Source of the DNA: Spongiimicrobium salis
Lineage (GTDB): Bacteria > Bacteroidota > Bacteroidia > Flavobacteriales > Flavobacteriaceae
NCBI RefSeq assembly: GCF_043678055.1
Contig: NZ_JBHEQA010000003.1
Span: 496,001 to 560,000 of the forward strand
Direction of reading: 5' to 3'
DNA length: 64,000 nt
In this document: positions 1-8,753 of the stretch, piece by piece
How positions within the stretch are numbered: position 1 is the first letter of the stretch
Layout: each line of letters begins with the position of its first letter
The notes under the pieces: generated by a model
The model's database searches: none
What the model was told of the DNA's origin: nothing
What the model saw: only the letters and a program-made list of their open reading frames with translations
Position numbers and translations under genes: made by a program

Positions 1-106
1 AAAAACAATTATCAATTCTACCGAAAAAGGAAAAGGAAAAATTACGATTCCCTTTGCCTCCAAAGAAGAATTTTTGCGAATACAAAAATTGATTACTGGT
101 GAATAA
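1..106 (+). CDS. parB: ParB chromosome-partitioning protein, C-terminal end only
   Basis: Only the last 34 codons are present (frame starts at base 2, stop TAA 104-106). The residues (KGKGKITIPFASKEEF... ending LITGE) match the C-terminal dimerisation tail of flavobacterial ParB, where a short basic beta-strand segment is followed by a helix. ParB binds parS sites and organises the origin region together with ParA. The call rests partly on the tail and partly on the following gene order (DUF5683, dapB, lepB), which normally follows parAB in this family. The gene overlaps the next one by 8 bp, so they are probably translated together. Confidence 0.8.
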   Translation, partial: KTIINSTEKGKGKITIPFASKEEFLRIQKLITGE

Positions 107-752
107 AATTCTTTCTCTTTTTGTTTTCGTACTGCTTTTCACAGGAATGGGCATGGCCCAGGAAGAGAAAAAGCCTGATCAAGAACTGGATTCTTTGGAA
201 CGAGATTTGCAAGAAGAAGGAATTTTTATTGATGAGGGTATCCGCAAAAAAAACACCAAAGTAAATCCTCTGGCTCCTAGTAAAGCTGCTTTTTATTCAG
301 CCGTATTTCCCGGACTGGGACAGATTTACAACAAACGGTATTGGAAGGTTCCCATAGTCTACATTGCCCTGGGCATAGGAATCAATCAATATATTGTCAA
401 TAATGACAACTATAACCTCTTTAGGGATGCTTTTAAAAGAAGGAGAGCCGGCTTTACGGATGACATCTTTTTTGACATCAATATGGATAATGCCCCAGGT
501 TCGGCCCCCGATTTTTCCGATCAGGTATTGCAAAATCAACAAGAACGCTTTCAACGCAGTAGGGATCTCGCCCTTTTAATCACCGTGGGACTATATGTCC
601 TCAATGTCATCGATGCCAATGTGGATGCCCACTTGAAACAATTTAATATTAGTGAGGATCTAAGTATGGATATGGAGTTCAATCCCTATATTAATTTAGA
701 TCCCATAACTGCCAATCCCGTATATGGAATGGCGTTAACCGTAAAGTTTTAA
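99..752 (+). CDS. DUF5683 domain protein, exported or membrane associated
   Basis: 217 aa starting at GTG 99, inside the end of parB. An N-terminal signal peptide (LSLFVFVLLFTGMGMAQ) precedes an acidic stretch. The DUF5683 core begins near residue 60 with PSKAAFYSAVFPGLGQIYNKRYWK, a hydrophobic hairpin rich in Gly/Pro, followed by further hydrophobic segments. The function of DUF5683 is not known; its conserved position behind parB and before dapB in flavobacteria suggests an envelope role. Four bases separate it from dapB, so it belongs to the parB-lepB operon. Confidence 0.85.
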   Translation: MNKILSLFVFVLLFTGMGMAQEEKKPDQELDSLERDLQEEGIFIDEGIRKKNTKVNPLAPSKAAFYSAVFPGLGQIYNKRYWKVPIVYIALGIGINQYIVNNDNYNLFRDAFKRRRAGFTDDIFFDINMDNAPGSAPDFSDQVLQNQQERFQRSRDLALLITVGLYVLNVIDANVDAHLKQFNISEDLSMDMEFNPYINLDPITANPVYGMALTVKF

Positions 753-755
753 TAC

Positions 756-1457
756 ATGAAGATTGCCTTATTTGGATATGGGAAAATGGGAAAAATGATT
801 GAGAAAATTGCCCAACAAAGAAACCATACCATTGTTGCCAAAATAGATATGGATACGGAATCCATTGATTATTCTGCCTTTGATGTGGCTATAGATTTTA
901 GTATGCCCAATGCCGCTTTTGATAATATCAAAGGCTGCCTGACCCATAATGTGCCTGTTATTTCCGGTACTACAGGCTGGCTGAATCGGTATGAGGAAGC
1001 GGTTGCCCTTTGCGAAACGCAGCAAGGAGCTATGATCTATGCCTCCAATTTTAGCTTGGGAGTGAATATCTTTTTTGAATTGAATGCCTATTTGGCCAAA
1101 ATGATGCAACATTTGGATCAGTACCAGGTTTCCATGGAAGAAATTCACCATACACAAAAACTGGATGCTCCCAGTGGTACTGCCATCAGTTTGGCCGAAG
1201 GCGTCATCGCCAATAGCCGCTATACAGCTTGGCAATTGGACCAAGGTAGCGTCACAGAAATTCCCATTACTGCCAAGCGCATTGAAAAAGTACCGGGAAC
1301 GCATACGGTCTCCTATGAAAGCACAATAGATAGCATTGACATTAAACACACGGCACATAACCGGGAAGGGTTTGCCTTAGGTGCTGTCATTGCCGCAGAG
1401 TGGATCATTGGCAAGGCAGGGGTATTTAGCATGAAAGATGTATTGAACCTAACATAA
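756..1457 (+). CDS. dapB: 4-hydroxy-tetrahydrodipicolinate reductase
   Basis: 233 aa. It reduces 4-hydroxy-tetrahydrodipicolinate with NAD(P)H in the diaminopimelate/lysine pathway in the cytoplasm. Visible signatures: N-terminal Rossmann motif GYGKMGKMI (residues 7-15), SGTTGW near 70, and the catalytic/substrate block EIHHTQKLDAPSGTA near 130, which holds the paired His and the Lys expected of DapB. The length is at the short end of the family (about 230-270 aa), as is usual in Bacteroidota. It lies 4 bp after the DUF5683 gene and 76 bp before lepB. Confidence 0.96.
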   Translation: MKIALFGYGKMGKMIEKIAQQRNHTIVAKIDMDTESIDYSAFDVAIDFSMPNAAFDNIKGCLTHNVPVISGTTGWLNRYEEAVALCETQQGAMIYASNFSLGVNIFFELNAYLAKMMQHLDQYQVSMEEIHHTQKLDAPSGTAISLAEGVIANSRYTAWQLDQGSVTEIPITAKRIEKVPGTHTVSYESTIDSIDIKHTAHNREGFALGAVIAAEWIIGKAGVFSMKDVLNLT

Positions 1458-1533
1458 AAGCATTAAACAAAGAGTATCCCAAGTCCTTTTTCATAAAGAC
1501 CAATTTGGGAATCAATCGCAAAACTAACATTCT

Positions 1534-3240
1534 ATGAACAGCACTGAATGGATTATTTTTATATTGATCGTGCAGGTCATTCATTTTCTGGGCACCTGGA
1601 AATTATATGTAAAAGCAGGAAGAAAGGCCTGGGAAGCCGCCATTCCCATATACAATGCAGTAGTATTGATGCAGATCATCAATAGACCCAAATGGTGGGT
1701 GGTGCTCTTGTTTATCCCGATCATCAATCTATTGATGTTTCCAGTAGTTTGGGTAGAGACCATTCGCAGTTTTGGAAAAAATAGCCTTACGGACACTTGG
1801 GCGGTATTATTGACCCTAGGTTTCTATACTTACTATATCAACTATACCCAAGATGTTACCTATATCGAAGATCGTAGTTTAAAACCTCGATCTGGCGTTG
1901 GGGAATGGGTAAGCTCCATCGTGTTTGCCATCGTTGCCGCTACTTTGGTACACACCTATTTTATGCAACCCTATGTAATTCCTACTTCTTCTTTGGAAAA
2001 TACCTTAATGGTAGGGGATTTTTTGTTTGTAAGTAAATTCCATTATGGTGCCCGAACACCCATGACGACCGTTGCGGCCCCTATGGTGCATGATACGATC
2101 CCTGTTATCGGGAAACGTTCCTATTTGAACAAACCCCAATTGCCCTACTTTAGATTGCCCGGTTTTCAGAAGATCAAACACAATGATATTGTGGTATTCA
2201 GTTGGCCGGCAGATACGGTCCGTATCTTTTTTAAACAGGAAAAAGGTGTTAAAAAGCCCATTGATAAAAAGTCCAATTACGTAAAACGTTGTGTAGGCCT
2301 TCCCGGAGATTCTTTGTCTATTATAGAGGGTTATGTACATGTCAACGGAAAACAAATTGAGCTTCCGGACAGAGCCAAACCCCTATACAATCACACGGTA
2401 TATGCCCAAAAAGGAGTTTCCAGCAAATTGCTTTTAGAGACGGGCATTACGGATTTCAGTAGAACCTTCATCACCTCTTCTTTAAATCAAAATCAGGCCA
2501 ATGCACTTCAAAAATATGCGCAAGGCTTTAGTCCAGCTCCTAACAATGCCGTTCGCATCCATACCAAACATTATGGTATTCCTGCCGATGTTAGACGAGA
2601 ATTGCGCCTCTCTGTAAAAGAAGAAACAGGAAGAAATCGCACGGTATTTCTAACGGATAAGGCCGCAGCCGCCCTTAGAAACAACGCAGCGATCGACTCT
2701 GTAGTAAAACAATTGGAATCTGCAGGAGTATCGCAATTCAACACTTTTCCCCAAAGTAGTGATTACGCTTGGAATATCGATAATTTTGGGGCCATTTATA
2801 TTCCCAAGGCGGGAGCTACAGTTCCCCTGAACGTAAAAGTGTTGCCCTTGTACAAGAAGATTATTCGCGATTATGAACACAACACTATTAGCGTTTCTGG
2901 CAATCAGATTCGCATTAACGGGGAAGTGGCCGATACTTATACCTTTAAACAAGATTATTATTGGATGATGGGAGACAATCGTCAACGCTCCGAGGACAGT
3001 AGATTCTGGGGTTTTGTGCCGGAGAACCATATTGTTGGAAAACCGGTGTTCATTTGGATGAGCATCGAAGGTTTTGCTGATGGTTTCTCGAATTGGAAAC
3101 CCAGATGGGAACGTTTCTTTACCACAGTAAGTGGAGATGGCGAACCCCATTCCTATTTTAAATATTTCCTGATACTGTTGGCCGGTTGGTTTGTTTTTGA
3201 TTTCTTTAGAAAAAGGAAGAGAAAGAAAGCAGAAGAATAA
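1534..3240 (+). CDS. lepB: Signal peptidase I with N-terminal DUF5684-like membrane domain
   Basis: 568 aa, far longer than the 170-320 aa of typical LepB. Residues 1-115 form several membrane helices resembling DUF5684. The S26 peptidase follows: a membrane anchor, then PTSSLENTLMVGDFLFVSK with the catalytic Ser, YVKRCVGLPGD with the general-base Lys, and GDNRQRSEDSRFWGFVP (box E). A roughly 160-residue insertion separates the Lys box from box E, and a C-terminal membrane helix (YFLILLAGWFVFDFF) ends in a basic tail. It cleaves Sec signal peptides at the inner membrane. The domain layout is common in flavobacterial LepB. Confidence 0.93.
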   Translation: MNSTEWIIFILIVQVIHFLGTWKLYVKAGRKAWEAAIPIYNAVVLMQIINRPKWWVVLLFIPIINLLMFPVVWVETIRSFGKNSLTDTWAVLLTLGFYTYYINYTQDVTYIEDRSLKPRSGVGEWVSSIVFAIVAATLVHTYFMQPYVIPTSSLENTLMVGDFLFVSKFHYGARTPMTTVAAPMVHDTIPVIGKRSYLNKPQLPYFRLPGFQKIKHNDIVVFSWPADTVRIFFKQEKGVKKPIDKKSNYVKRCVGLPGDSLSIIEGYVHVNGKQIELPDRAKPLYNHTVYAQKGVSSKLLLETGITDFSRTFITSSLNQNQANALQKYAQGFSPAPNNAVRIHTKHYGIPADVRRELRLSVKEETGRNRTVFLTDKAAAALRNNAAIDSVVKQLESAGVSQFNTFPQSSDYAWNIDNFGAIYIPKAGATVPLNVKVLPLYKKIIRDYEHNTISVSGNQIRINGEVADTYTFKQDYYWMMGDNRQRSEDSRFWGFVPENHIVGKPVFIWMSIEGFADGFSNWKPRWERFFTTVSGDGEPHSYFKYFLILLAGWFVFDFFRKRKRKKAEE

Positions 3241-3271
3241 GCCTTGTATCTCCTAAAAATAAGATGCTTTT

Positions 3272-3901
3272 TTGAAAATTTTGCTTCATCCTACATATTG
3301 CCCAAATATTGCAAGTTTTGCCGCTATGGTGCAACATGATGTTATATGGGAAGTGGCCGATAATTATCAGAAGCAAACCTATAGAAATCGCGCCTATATT
3401 TGTACCGACCGAGGGAAGCATATGCTCAATATTCCTATTCAACATGTGGGAAAAGCAAAAGGCAAGCAATTGTATAAGAATGTAAAGCTGGACAATAGCT
3501 ACGCTTGGCAACGTCAACACTGGCGCACTTTAGAGACCGCTTATAGGACCTCTCCTTTTTTTGAGTTCTACGAAGATGAAATTGCCCCCCTATATACCAA
3601 AAGCTTCACCTACCTGTTGGATTTTAATTTGGAAAGTATCGCTGTACTTTGCGAATGTCTACAAATAGACATGCCTACCGAAAAGACCATCTCTTTTGAA
3701 AAAATAAGCACCCTATTGGATGGTCGTACGTTGGCGAATGCAAAAACAGCTTATGCTTTCACACAGGAAGAATATACACAGGTATTCCAGAGCAAACATG
3801 GCTTTGTGGAAAACACCAGTGTTTTGGACCTATTGTTCAATGAAGGCACCAATGCCTTATCTTATTTACAGCAACAAAATTTAAGTCCCTTAGATGCTTA
3901 G
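3272..3901 (+). CDS. WbqC family protein
   Basis: 209 aa. The start is TTG 3272 because the family begins with the sequence seen here (MKILLHPTYCPNI) and no in-frame ATG precedes it. WbqC proteins are found in O-antigen or glycolipid clusters and are thought to be cysteine-protease-like or acyltransfer-related enzymes, but the reaction is not settled. Typical features visible are the N-terminal HPTY motif, a QKQTYRNRAYI segment and WRTLETAYRTSPFFEFYED. It is 31 bp downstream of lepB and overlaps the next gene by 8 bp. Confidence 0.88.
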   Translation: MKILLHPTYCPNIASFAAMVQHDVIWEVADNYQKQTYRNRAYICTDRGKHMLNIPIQHVGKAKGKQLYKNVKLDNSYAWQRQHWRTLETAYRTSPFFEFYEDEIAPLYTKSFTYLLDFNLESIAVLCECLQIDMPTEKTISFEKISTLLDGRTLANAKTAYAFTQEEYTQVFQSKHGFVENTSVLDLLFNEGTNALSYLQQQNLSPLDA

Positions 3902-4229
3902 GTTTCTGGCACATTACGGTATTCACTTTTTACTCCCCATTCTCATTGGCCTGATTTTTTATAAAAAAAATAGACCCAAAGCCATTCTTATCTTACTCTT
4001 GGGCATTGTACTGGATCTAGATCATGTATTGGCCACCCCAATCTTTGATCCGCTGCGTTGTAGCATTGCATTCCACCCCCTGCATACCTATTGGGCCATG
4101 GGGTTATACGTTGGTCTACTATTCTTTAAGAAAACGCGGATTTGGGGCATTGCCTTCCTTATCCATATGCTTGCCGACCTTATGGATTGTTATTTTATCC
4201 TATCTGAAATAGAAGGAGGGTACTTTTGA
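3894..4229 (+). CDS. DUF6122 family small membrane protein
   Basis: 111 aa with three or four hydrophobic segments. Conserved polar residues sit at membrane borders: LAHYGIHFLLP at the start, GIVLDLDHVLATP near residue 40, FHPLHTYW near 62, and HMLADLMDCYF at the end. The repeated His/Asp pairs (LDLDH, FHPLH, HMLAD) recall the metal-ligand pattern of membrane-bound hydrolases such as the YdjM/LexA-regulated family, but no activity is established. It is the last gene of the parB-lepB operon and overlaps the WbqC gene by 8 bp. Confidence 0.8.
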   Translation: MLRFLAHYGIHFLLPILIGLIFYKKNRPKAILILLLGIVLDLDHVLATPIFDPLRCSIAFHPLHTYWAMGLYVGLLFFKKTRIWGIAFLIHMLADLMDCYFILSEIEGGYF

Positions 4230-4286
4230 GAACACATCGAATTTCGTCCTCTGCCCCACCCAAAAGAGTAGGTATCACGAAGCGTA

Positions 4287-5180
4287 CTAATTTTCTTTCC
4301 CAGCCTTAAAAAGAAAGTCTTTCTCTGCCTTGGACAAACTTTCGTAACCCGACTTACTAATCTTATCCAAAATGATGTCTACTTTACGCTGATGACTTTC
4401 CTTATCATAATCTTTGGACATGCGGACTTTACTATTGCTCTTCTGATTGCGGTATACTGTTTTCAAAGGAGCTTTCTTTTCTTTTTTCTTAAAGAGATTG
4501 GAGATTCCATCCATAAATTTGGAAAAACCCTCTCCAATGTCCCTCCCCTTGGTCAATTGTCGGGCATACATATACCCCAGGAGTGCACCGCCCAAATGGG
4601 CAAAATGTCCCCCAACATTACCATCTGTTGGAATCTGAATAAGGTCCGATATCACAAAAAATGCAGCAAATTGCCATAGTTTTATATTGAAGAAAATCAG
4701 TCGTATTTCACTATTGGGAATGTAAGTGGCCACAAAGAGTACAATAGCCATAACGCTGGCGGAGGCTCCGATCAAAATAGCATTTATCCCAATAACTGCC
4801 GGAAAAATATTATAGCCTAAAAGAAAAACAAGACCTCCAAGTATAGCGCCTAAGAAATATACATTCAGAAAACGGCGTCCATCGAACAGGTTCAAGAAAA
4901 TCCTTCCCATCATATACAAAATGAGCATATTCCAAAAAAGGTGAAAAAACCCGCCATGGAAAAAGGAATAGGTTAAGATTGACCAAGGTTTTAAAATAAA
5001 ATCAAAGAAATCCTTGGGAAGGGAAAACCATTGCTCAATACTGTCTGGAGGCAGGTTGAACAAAAAGGGGATAAGGCCGTTTATGATAAAAACGCCCAGA
5101 TTGATCACTATAAGTTTTTCAGCGATACTAAGTCTTGCATATTGATAACGTATACCTCCCGTACTCATGCTTAATTCCAA
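4287..5180 (-). CDS. Rhomboid family intramembrane serine protease
   Basis: 297 aa. Six hydrophobic segments occupy residues 20-210; a basic cytoplasmic tail of about 85 aa follows. The catalytic pair is visible as Ser in ILIGASASVMAIV and His in GGHFAHLGGALLGY; the HGGFFHLFWNML motif of rhomboid loop 1/TM2 is also present. It cleaves transmembrane proteins within the bilayer; substrates are unknown. Its start overlaps the stop of the second rhomboid gene by 10 bp, so the two are translated as a pair, the last genes of the minus-strand ribH-mutL operon. Confidence 0.93.
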   Translation of the reverse strand: MELSMSTGGIRYQYARLSIAEKLIVINLGVFIINGLIPFLFNLPPDSIEQWFSLPKDFFDFILKPWSILTYSFFHGGFFHLFWNMLILYMMGRIFLNLFDGRRFLNVYFLGAILGGLVFLLGYNIFPAVIGINAILIGASASVMAIVLFVATYIPNSEIRLIFFNIKLWQFAAFFVISDLIQIPTDGNVGGHFAHLGGALLGYMYARQLTKGRDIGEGFSKFMDGISNLFKKKEKKAPLKTVYRNQKSNSKVRMSKDYDKESHQRKVDIILDKISKSGYESLSKAEKDFLFKAGKEN

Positions 5181-5998
5181 CGATTATTATTAAACTGATT
5201 CTTTTTCCAATACCATACCATAAATAGACCAAACAAGGCCCCTCCGATATGCGCGAAATAGGCGACACCCGAACCAGATCCACTAAAACCAAAATACAAA
5301 TCCCCTACAAACATAAGGGGAATAAAATGTTTGGCTTTTAGGGGTATGGGGAAAAGACGTGTATTGGGGAACATAAAAGCAAATGCGGCCATAATCCCAG
5401 AAATTGCTCCTGAAGCTCCTAACATCCTCTTATGGTTTATGACATTTAACTCAAAAAGCGTTCCTATGTCGGCGGGAGTCAATGCCAAATTATACGTTTC
5501 CGCGATAGGGCGTAAGTATTTGAAGAAATTCTCTCCCGTAAAGTAACCTTCTCCATTTCCTGAATTAATCGCCAATATCTCCTCCATAGCATTGGGGTCT
5601 ATCCCCACGGATAAATCGGACATGGTGGTTAAAAAGTTGGCATAGTCTATTCCCAAGGTCAATAACGCACCTCCCAAACCTGCTGAAATATAAAAAAAGA
5701 TAAATTTACTCTTCCCAAAGGCTCCCTCAACAGCACTTCCAAACATCCATAAAGCAAACATATTATAGAGGATATGCTGCGTTGCAATACCGTATCCTCC
5801 AGTAGGGGTGATTCCGTAGGACGCATGCATAAACATATGACTAAAAAACTGCCAAATACCGAAAGAATCATTTTTGGGAAAATGCAATGCAAACAGATTA
5901 TTGAAAACTTCCCCATTGGCCCCTATAGTCAATGTAGCTATCCAGAAGAGGACATTAATAATAATCAAATGTTTTACCGTTTCCGTTATTCGAAGCAT
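5171..5998 (-). CDS. Rhomboid family intramembrane serine protease (second copy)
   Basis: 275 aa. Catalytic Ser lies in MLGASGAISGIMA and the His in VAYFAHIGGALFGLF. HMFMHASYG and HILYNMFALWMFG are the His- and Asn-containing TM2 elements. A loop of about 60 aa separates the TM3-like region from the GASG motif, which makes this copy longer in the middle than its neighbour. The pair is divergent, so it is an old duplication or two functional classes. It begins directly after the mutL stop (5998/5999) and is therefore in the same transcript. Confidence 0.93.
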   Translation of the reverse strand: MLRITETVKHLIIINVLFWIATLTIGANGEVFNNLFALHFPKNDSFGIWQFFSHMFMHASYGITPTGGYGIATQHILYNMFALWMFGSAVEGAFGKSKFIFFYISAGLGGALLTLGIDYANFLTTMSDLSVGIDPNAMEEILAINSGNGEGYFTGENFFKYLRPIAETYNLALTPADIGTLFELNVINHKRMLGASGAISGIMAAFAFMFPNTRLFPIPLKAKHFIPLMFVGDLYFGFSGSGSGVAYFAHIGGALFGLFMVWYWKKNQFNNNRWN

Positions 5999-7846
5999 CT
6001 AAATAAATTTTTTATCAATATCATTTTCCGTTATGGTAATATAAATAGGCTTATTAAATGGGCTAATCCTAGACTCTTTACAGGCAAACAGGTCATTGAC
6101 CAAGGCCAATTGCGAACGATCATCCAATTGCTCCCCTGTTTTCACAGATAAGGTCTTGGAAAGGGTCTTGGACAGCATATCGGTCTGTGAAAAACCATCT
6201 TCCACTTCTTGTTGATGATCAAACAACAACTGATCGATGACCATAGCCACTTCACTTTCCGCAACGGTCAAGGGTACTCCAGTAATGGTGACGGTTTCTT
6301 CCGCAATATGGCTAAAGATAAAACCAATATGGCTAAGACTATCTTTTATTTCATGAATAATGGCCATTTCCATTTTGGAAAATGATAATTCCAAGGGAAA
6401 AAGCAATTGTTGACTCATGGCTTCTTTAATGGTTATATTTTTTAAGAATTTTTCATAGAGCACCCGTTGATGCGCTCTATTTTGATCAATGACCACCATT
6501 CCAGATTTTATGGTCGTCACAATATACTTACGCCGTAATTGAAAGGTAGTGGTTACGGTTTCCAAAGCTTCTTGATCTCCGTCAAAAATGGTTCCACTGA
6601 TCACATCAGATTCAAAACGTACACTTTCAAAATCGGTTTCTTTACCTACTTCCGATTCTAGCCCCACATACATACTTTCCCATGATTTGGTTTGGGGTTT
6701 GCTATAGGAGGCCTTTGCAAAGGTCTTTCCGGTTTCTTCTTTAAAAGGATTAAAATTGGCATCCACACTAACTCCAGGTAGCGTTACCGCCTTGCTTTGA
6801 TAGGCATAGGGTGTTTCCAGATTTTGATCTTGTTCAAAATCCAGCGCCGGAGCAACATTAAACTGCCCTAAGCTATGCTTCACGGTTGATCGGAGGATGG
6901 CATAAAGCGTATGCTCGTCATCAAACTTAATTTCTGTCTTTGTAGGGTGTATATTGATATCAATGGAGGCAGGATCCACAGTCAGATTCAAAAAATACCC
7001 GGGTTGATGTCCCGGTTTGATCAAGCCTTCAAATGCCGCGGCAACAGCATGATGCAGATACGAACTTTTAATAAATCTGTCATTCACAAAAAAAAACTGC
7101 TCCCCCCTACTCTTTTTTGCAAATTCGGGTTTTACAATAAAGCCTTCGATACGGATGACCTGAGTATCTTCTTGTACCGGTACTAATTTCGGATTGGTCT
7201 TATTGCCAAAAGTATGAACGATACGTTTTCTAAAATTGGTTTTTGGCAAATTAAAGAGCTCACTATCATTGTTGTACAAATGAAATGCGATATCAGGGTG
7301 TGCCAAGGCCACTCTGTGAAACTCATCGGTAATATGGCGAAACTCTACCGAATTGGATTTCAAGAAATTACGTCTGGCCGGGATGTTAAAGAATAGATTT
7401 TTTACGGAAATTGAAGTTCCTACAGGAGTAGCAATGGCTTCTTGGGAAACTATTTTACTCCCTTCTATTCTCAGATGTGTTCCCACATCGTCTCCTTGAG
7501 GCCGGGTATGCATTTCCACATGGGCAATAGCCGCAATGGAAGCCAATGCTTCTCCCCGAAATCCTTTGGTTTCCAGTTGAAATAAATCTTGGGCACTTTT
7601 TATTTTGGAAGTGGCATGTCGTTCAAAGCTCAAACGGGCATCGGTAACCGTCATACCAATACCATCATCAATTACTTGAATAAGGGTTTTCCCTCCATCC
7701 TTAATAATTAATTTAACGGTATTAGCTTGGGCATCAATAGCATTTTCCAATAATTCCTTAACTACGGATGCAGGCCTTTGTACGACTTCTCCTGCTGCAA
7801 TCTGATTGGCAACATGATCTGGTAAGAGTTGAATGATATCTGCCAT
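5999..7846 (-). CDS. mutL: DNA mismatch repair protein MutL
   Basis: 615 aa. GHKL ATPase motifs are intact: ELLENAIDAQA near 32, QVIDDGIGM near 58, and TKGFRGEALASIAA near 93. The transducer domain with FNIPARRNFLKS follows, then a linker of about 100 aa and the C-terminal dimerisation domain. MutL couples MutS mismatch recognition to strand processing. The endonuclease motif DQHA(x)2E(x)4E of self-nicking MutLs is replaced here by DQNRAHQRVLYE, so endonuclease activity looks doubtful. Its ATG shares one base with the stop of the upstream small gene (TAATG). Confidence 0.96.
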   Translation of the reverse strand: MADIIQLLPDHVANQIAAGEVVQRPASVVKELLENAIDAQANTVKLIIKDGGKTLIQVIDDGIGMTVTDARLSFERHATSKIKSAQDLFQLETKGFRGEALASIAAIAHVEMHTRPQGDDVGTHLRIEGSKIVSQEAIATPVGTSISVKNLFFNIPARRNFLKSNSVEFRHITDEFHRVALAHPDIAFHLYNNDSELFNLPKTNFRKRIVHTFGNKTNPKLVPVQEDTQVIRIEGFIVKPEFAKKSRGEQFFFVNDRFIKSSYLHHAVAAAFEGLIKPGHQPGYFLNLTVDPASIDINIHPTKTEIKFDDEHTLYAILRSTVKHSLGQFNVAPALDFEQDQNLETPYAYQSKAVTLPGVSVDANFNPFKEETGKTFAKASYSKPQTKSWESMYVGLESEVGKETDFESVRFESDVISGTIFDGDQEALETVTTTFQLRRKYIVTTIKSGMVVIDQNRAHQRVLYEKFLKNITIKEAMSQQLLFPLELSFSKMEMAIIHEIKDSLSHIGFIFSHIAEETVTITGVPLTVAESEVAMVIDQLLFDHQQEVEDGFSQTDMLSKTLSKTLSVKTGEQLDDRSQLALVNDLFACKESRISPFNKPIYITITENDIDKKFI

Positions 7847-8136
7847 TATTTTCCAAAGAATATAGATAGGTCAAAATCTATAATATATAGGAATATAAAA
7901 ATTAAAATAGCAAAAATAATCAGGAACCTTCGTTTCGCTTCAACATCCGTTGTGGAACGAAAATCATCCATTGCTCTACTAAACTTTCCTTTTAGGCCAG
8001 TTCTGGAATCCATACTTGTTCGATACTGATCAAGTTTATGTTCTATCTTAAATGGATTGCCCTCACCTTTGTCGTCATAATAACGAGGCGTATAGCTATA
8101 CTTTTTGTTTTTACGTAATCTTGTAAACTTTCCCAT
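7846..8136 (-). CDS. Small basic membrane protein between ribH and mutL
   Basis: 96 aa from ATG 8136 (MGKFTRLRKNKKYSYTPRYY); an upstream in-frame extension to 8208 is hydrophobic and runs into the intergenic region, so the shorter form is preferred. The N-terminal two thirds are basic and soluble, and a single membrane helix lies near the C-terminus (FLIIFAILIFIFLYIIDF). I recall close homologues being labelled riboflavin synthase subunit beta in flavobacterial genomes, apparently because ribH is adjacent; nothing in the sequence resembles lumazine synthase. Function unknown. Confidence 0.75.
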   Translation of the reverse strand: MGKFTRLRKNKKYSYTPRYYDDKGEGNPFKIEHKLDQYRTSMDSRTGLKGKFSRAMDDFRSTTDVEAKRRFLIIFAILIFIFLYIIDFDLSIFFGK

Positions 8137-8268
8137 AATACTGATTATTTCAAAGTTACTTAAAATCAAAAATAATGCCGTACATCCAATGCCAAAAATT
8201 GTTAACAAGCTTGGGGAAAGTAGCTACAAGATCTAAAAGTAGTATGTTGAAATAGGTAACTTGCAGGC

Positions 8269-8751
8269 CTATTGACCTAGAACAGCCATTTTAATGGCTG
8301 CTATAGCAGCCTCTGTTCCTTTGTTTCCATGCTTCCCACCGCTACGCTCAATACCCTGTTGTTCGGTATTATCGGTAAGCACGCAAAAAATAACAGGAAC
8401 ATCGGTGAGCACATTTAAATCCTTTATTCCTTGTGCAGTGGCACTACAGACAAAGTCAAAATGTTTGGTTTCCCCTTGAATAACACTTCCTATGGCAATG
8501 ACCGCGTCCACTTCTTGCGTGGCCAACATTTTTTTGCATCCAAAAGTAAGTTCAAAACTTCCGGGAACATTCCAACGTACAATATTTGTAGCTAGGGCCC
8601 CGCAATCCAAAAGAGCTTCCATAGCCCCTTGGTAAAGGCCTTCCGTAATATGTTCATTCCATTCAGAAACGACAATCCCAAACCGAAGGTCCTTCGCATT
8701 TGGGATCGTTGTCTTATCGTAAAGGGATAAATTCTTATTTGCAGTAGCCAT
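8269..8751 (-). CDS. ribH: 6,7-dimethyl-8-ribityllumazine synthase
   Basis: 160 aa. It condenses 5-amino-6-ribitylaminouracil with 3,4-dihydroxy-2-butanone 4-phosphate to form the riboflavin precursor lumazine, usually as an icosahedral shell. Signatures: FGIVVSEWNEHI with the ring-stacking Trp, VPGSFELTFGCKK, IGSVIQGETKHFDFV and the catalytic His in that block, then PVIFCVLTDNTEQQ and RSGGKHGNKGTEAA with the phosphate-binding Arg/Lys. It lies 2 bp after the TPR gene and is part of the operon that continues to mutL. Confidence 0.97.
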   Translation of the reverse strand: MATANKNLSLYDKTTIPNAKDLRFGIVVSEWNEHITEGLYQGAMEALLDCGALATNIVRWNVPGSFELTFGCKKMLATQEVDAVIAIGSVIQGETKHFDFVCSATAQGIKDLNVLTDVPVIFCVLTDNTEQQGIERSGGKHGNKGTEAAIAAIKMAVLGQ

Positions 8752-8753
8752 AC

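Noticed and set aside
768..1358. Antisense frame of 196 aa opposite dapB
   Set aside because: dapB is unmistakable on the plus strand; the opposite frame has no domain or promoter.
2650..3150. Long antisense frame inside lepB (166 aa, minus strand)
   Set aside because: It lies wholly within a gene with clear family motifs, has no plausible start context, and its composition is that of a shadow frame. Many similar frames elsewhere were dropped for the same reason.
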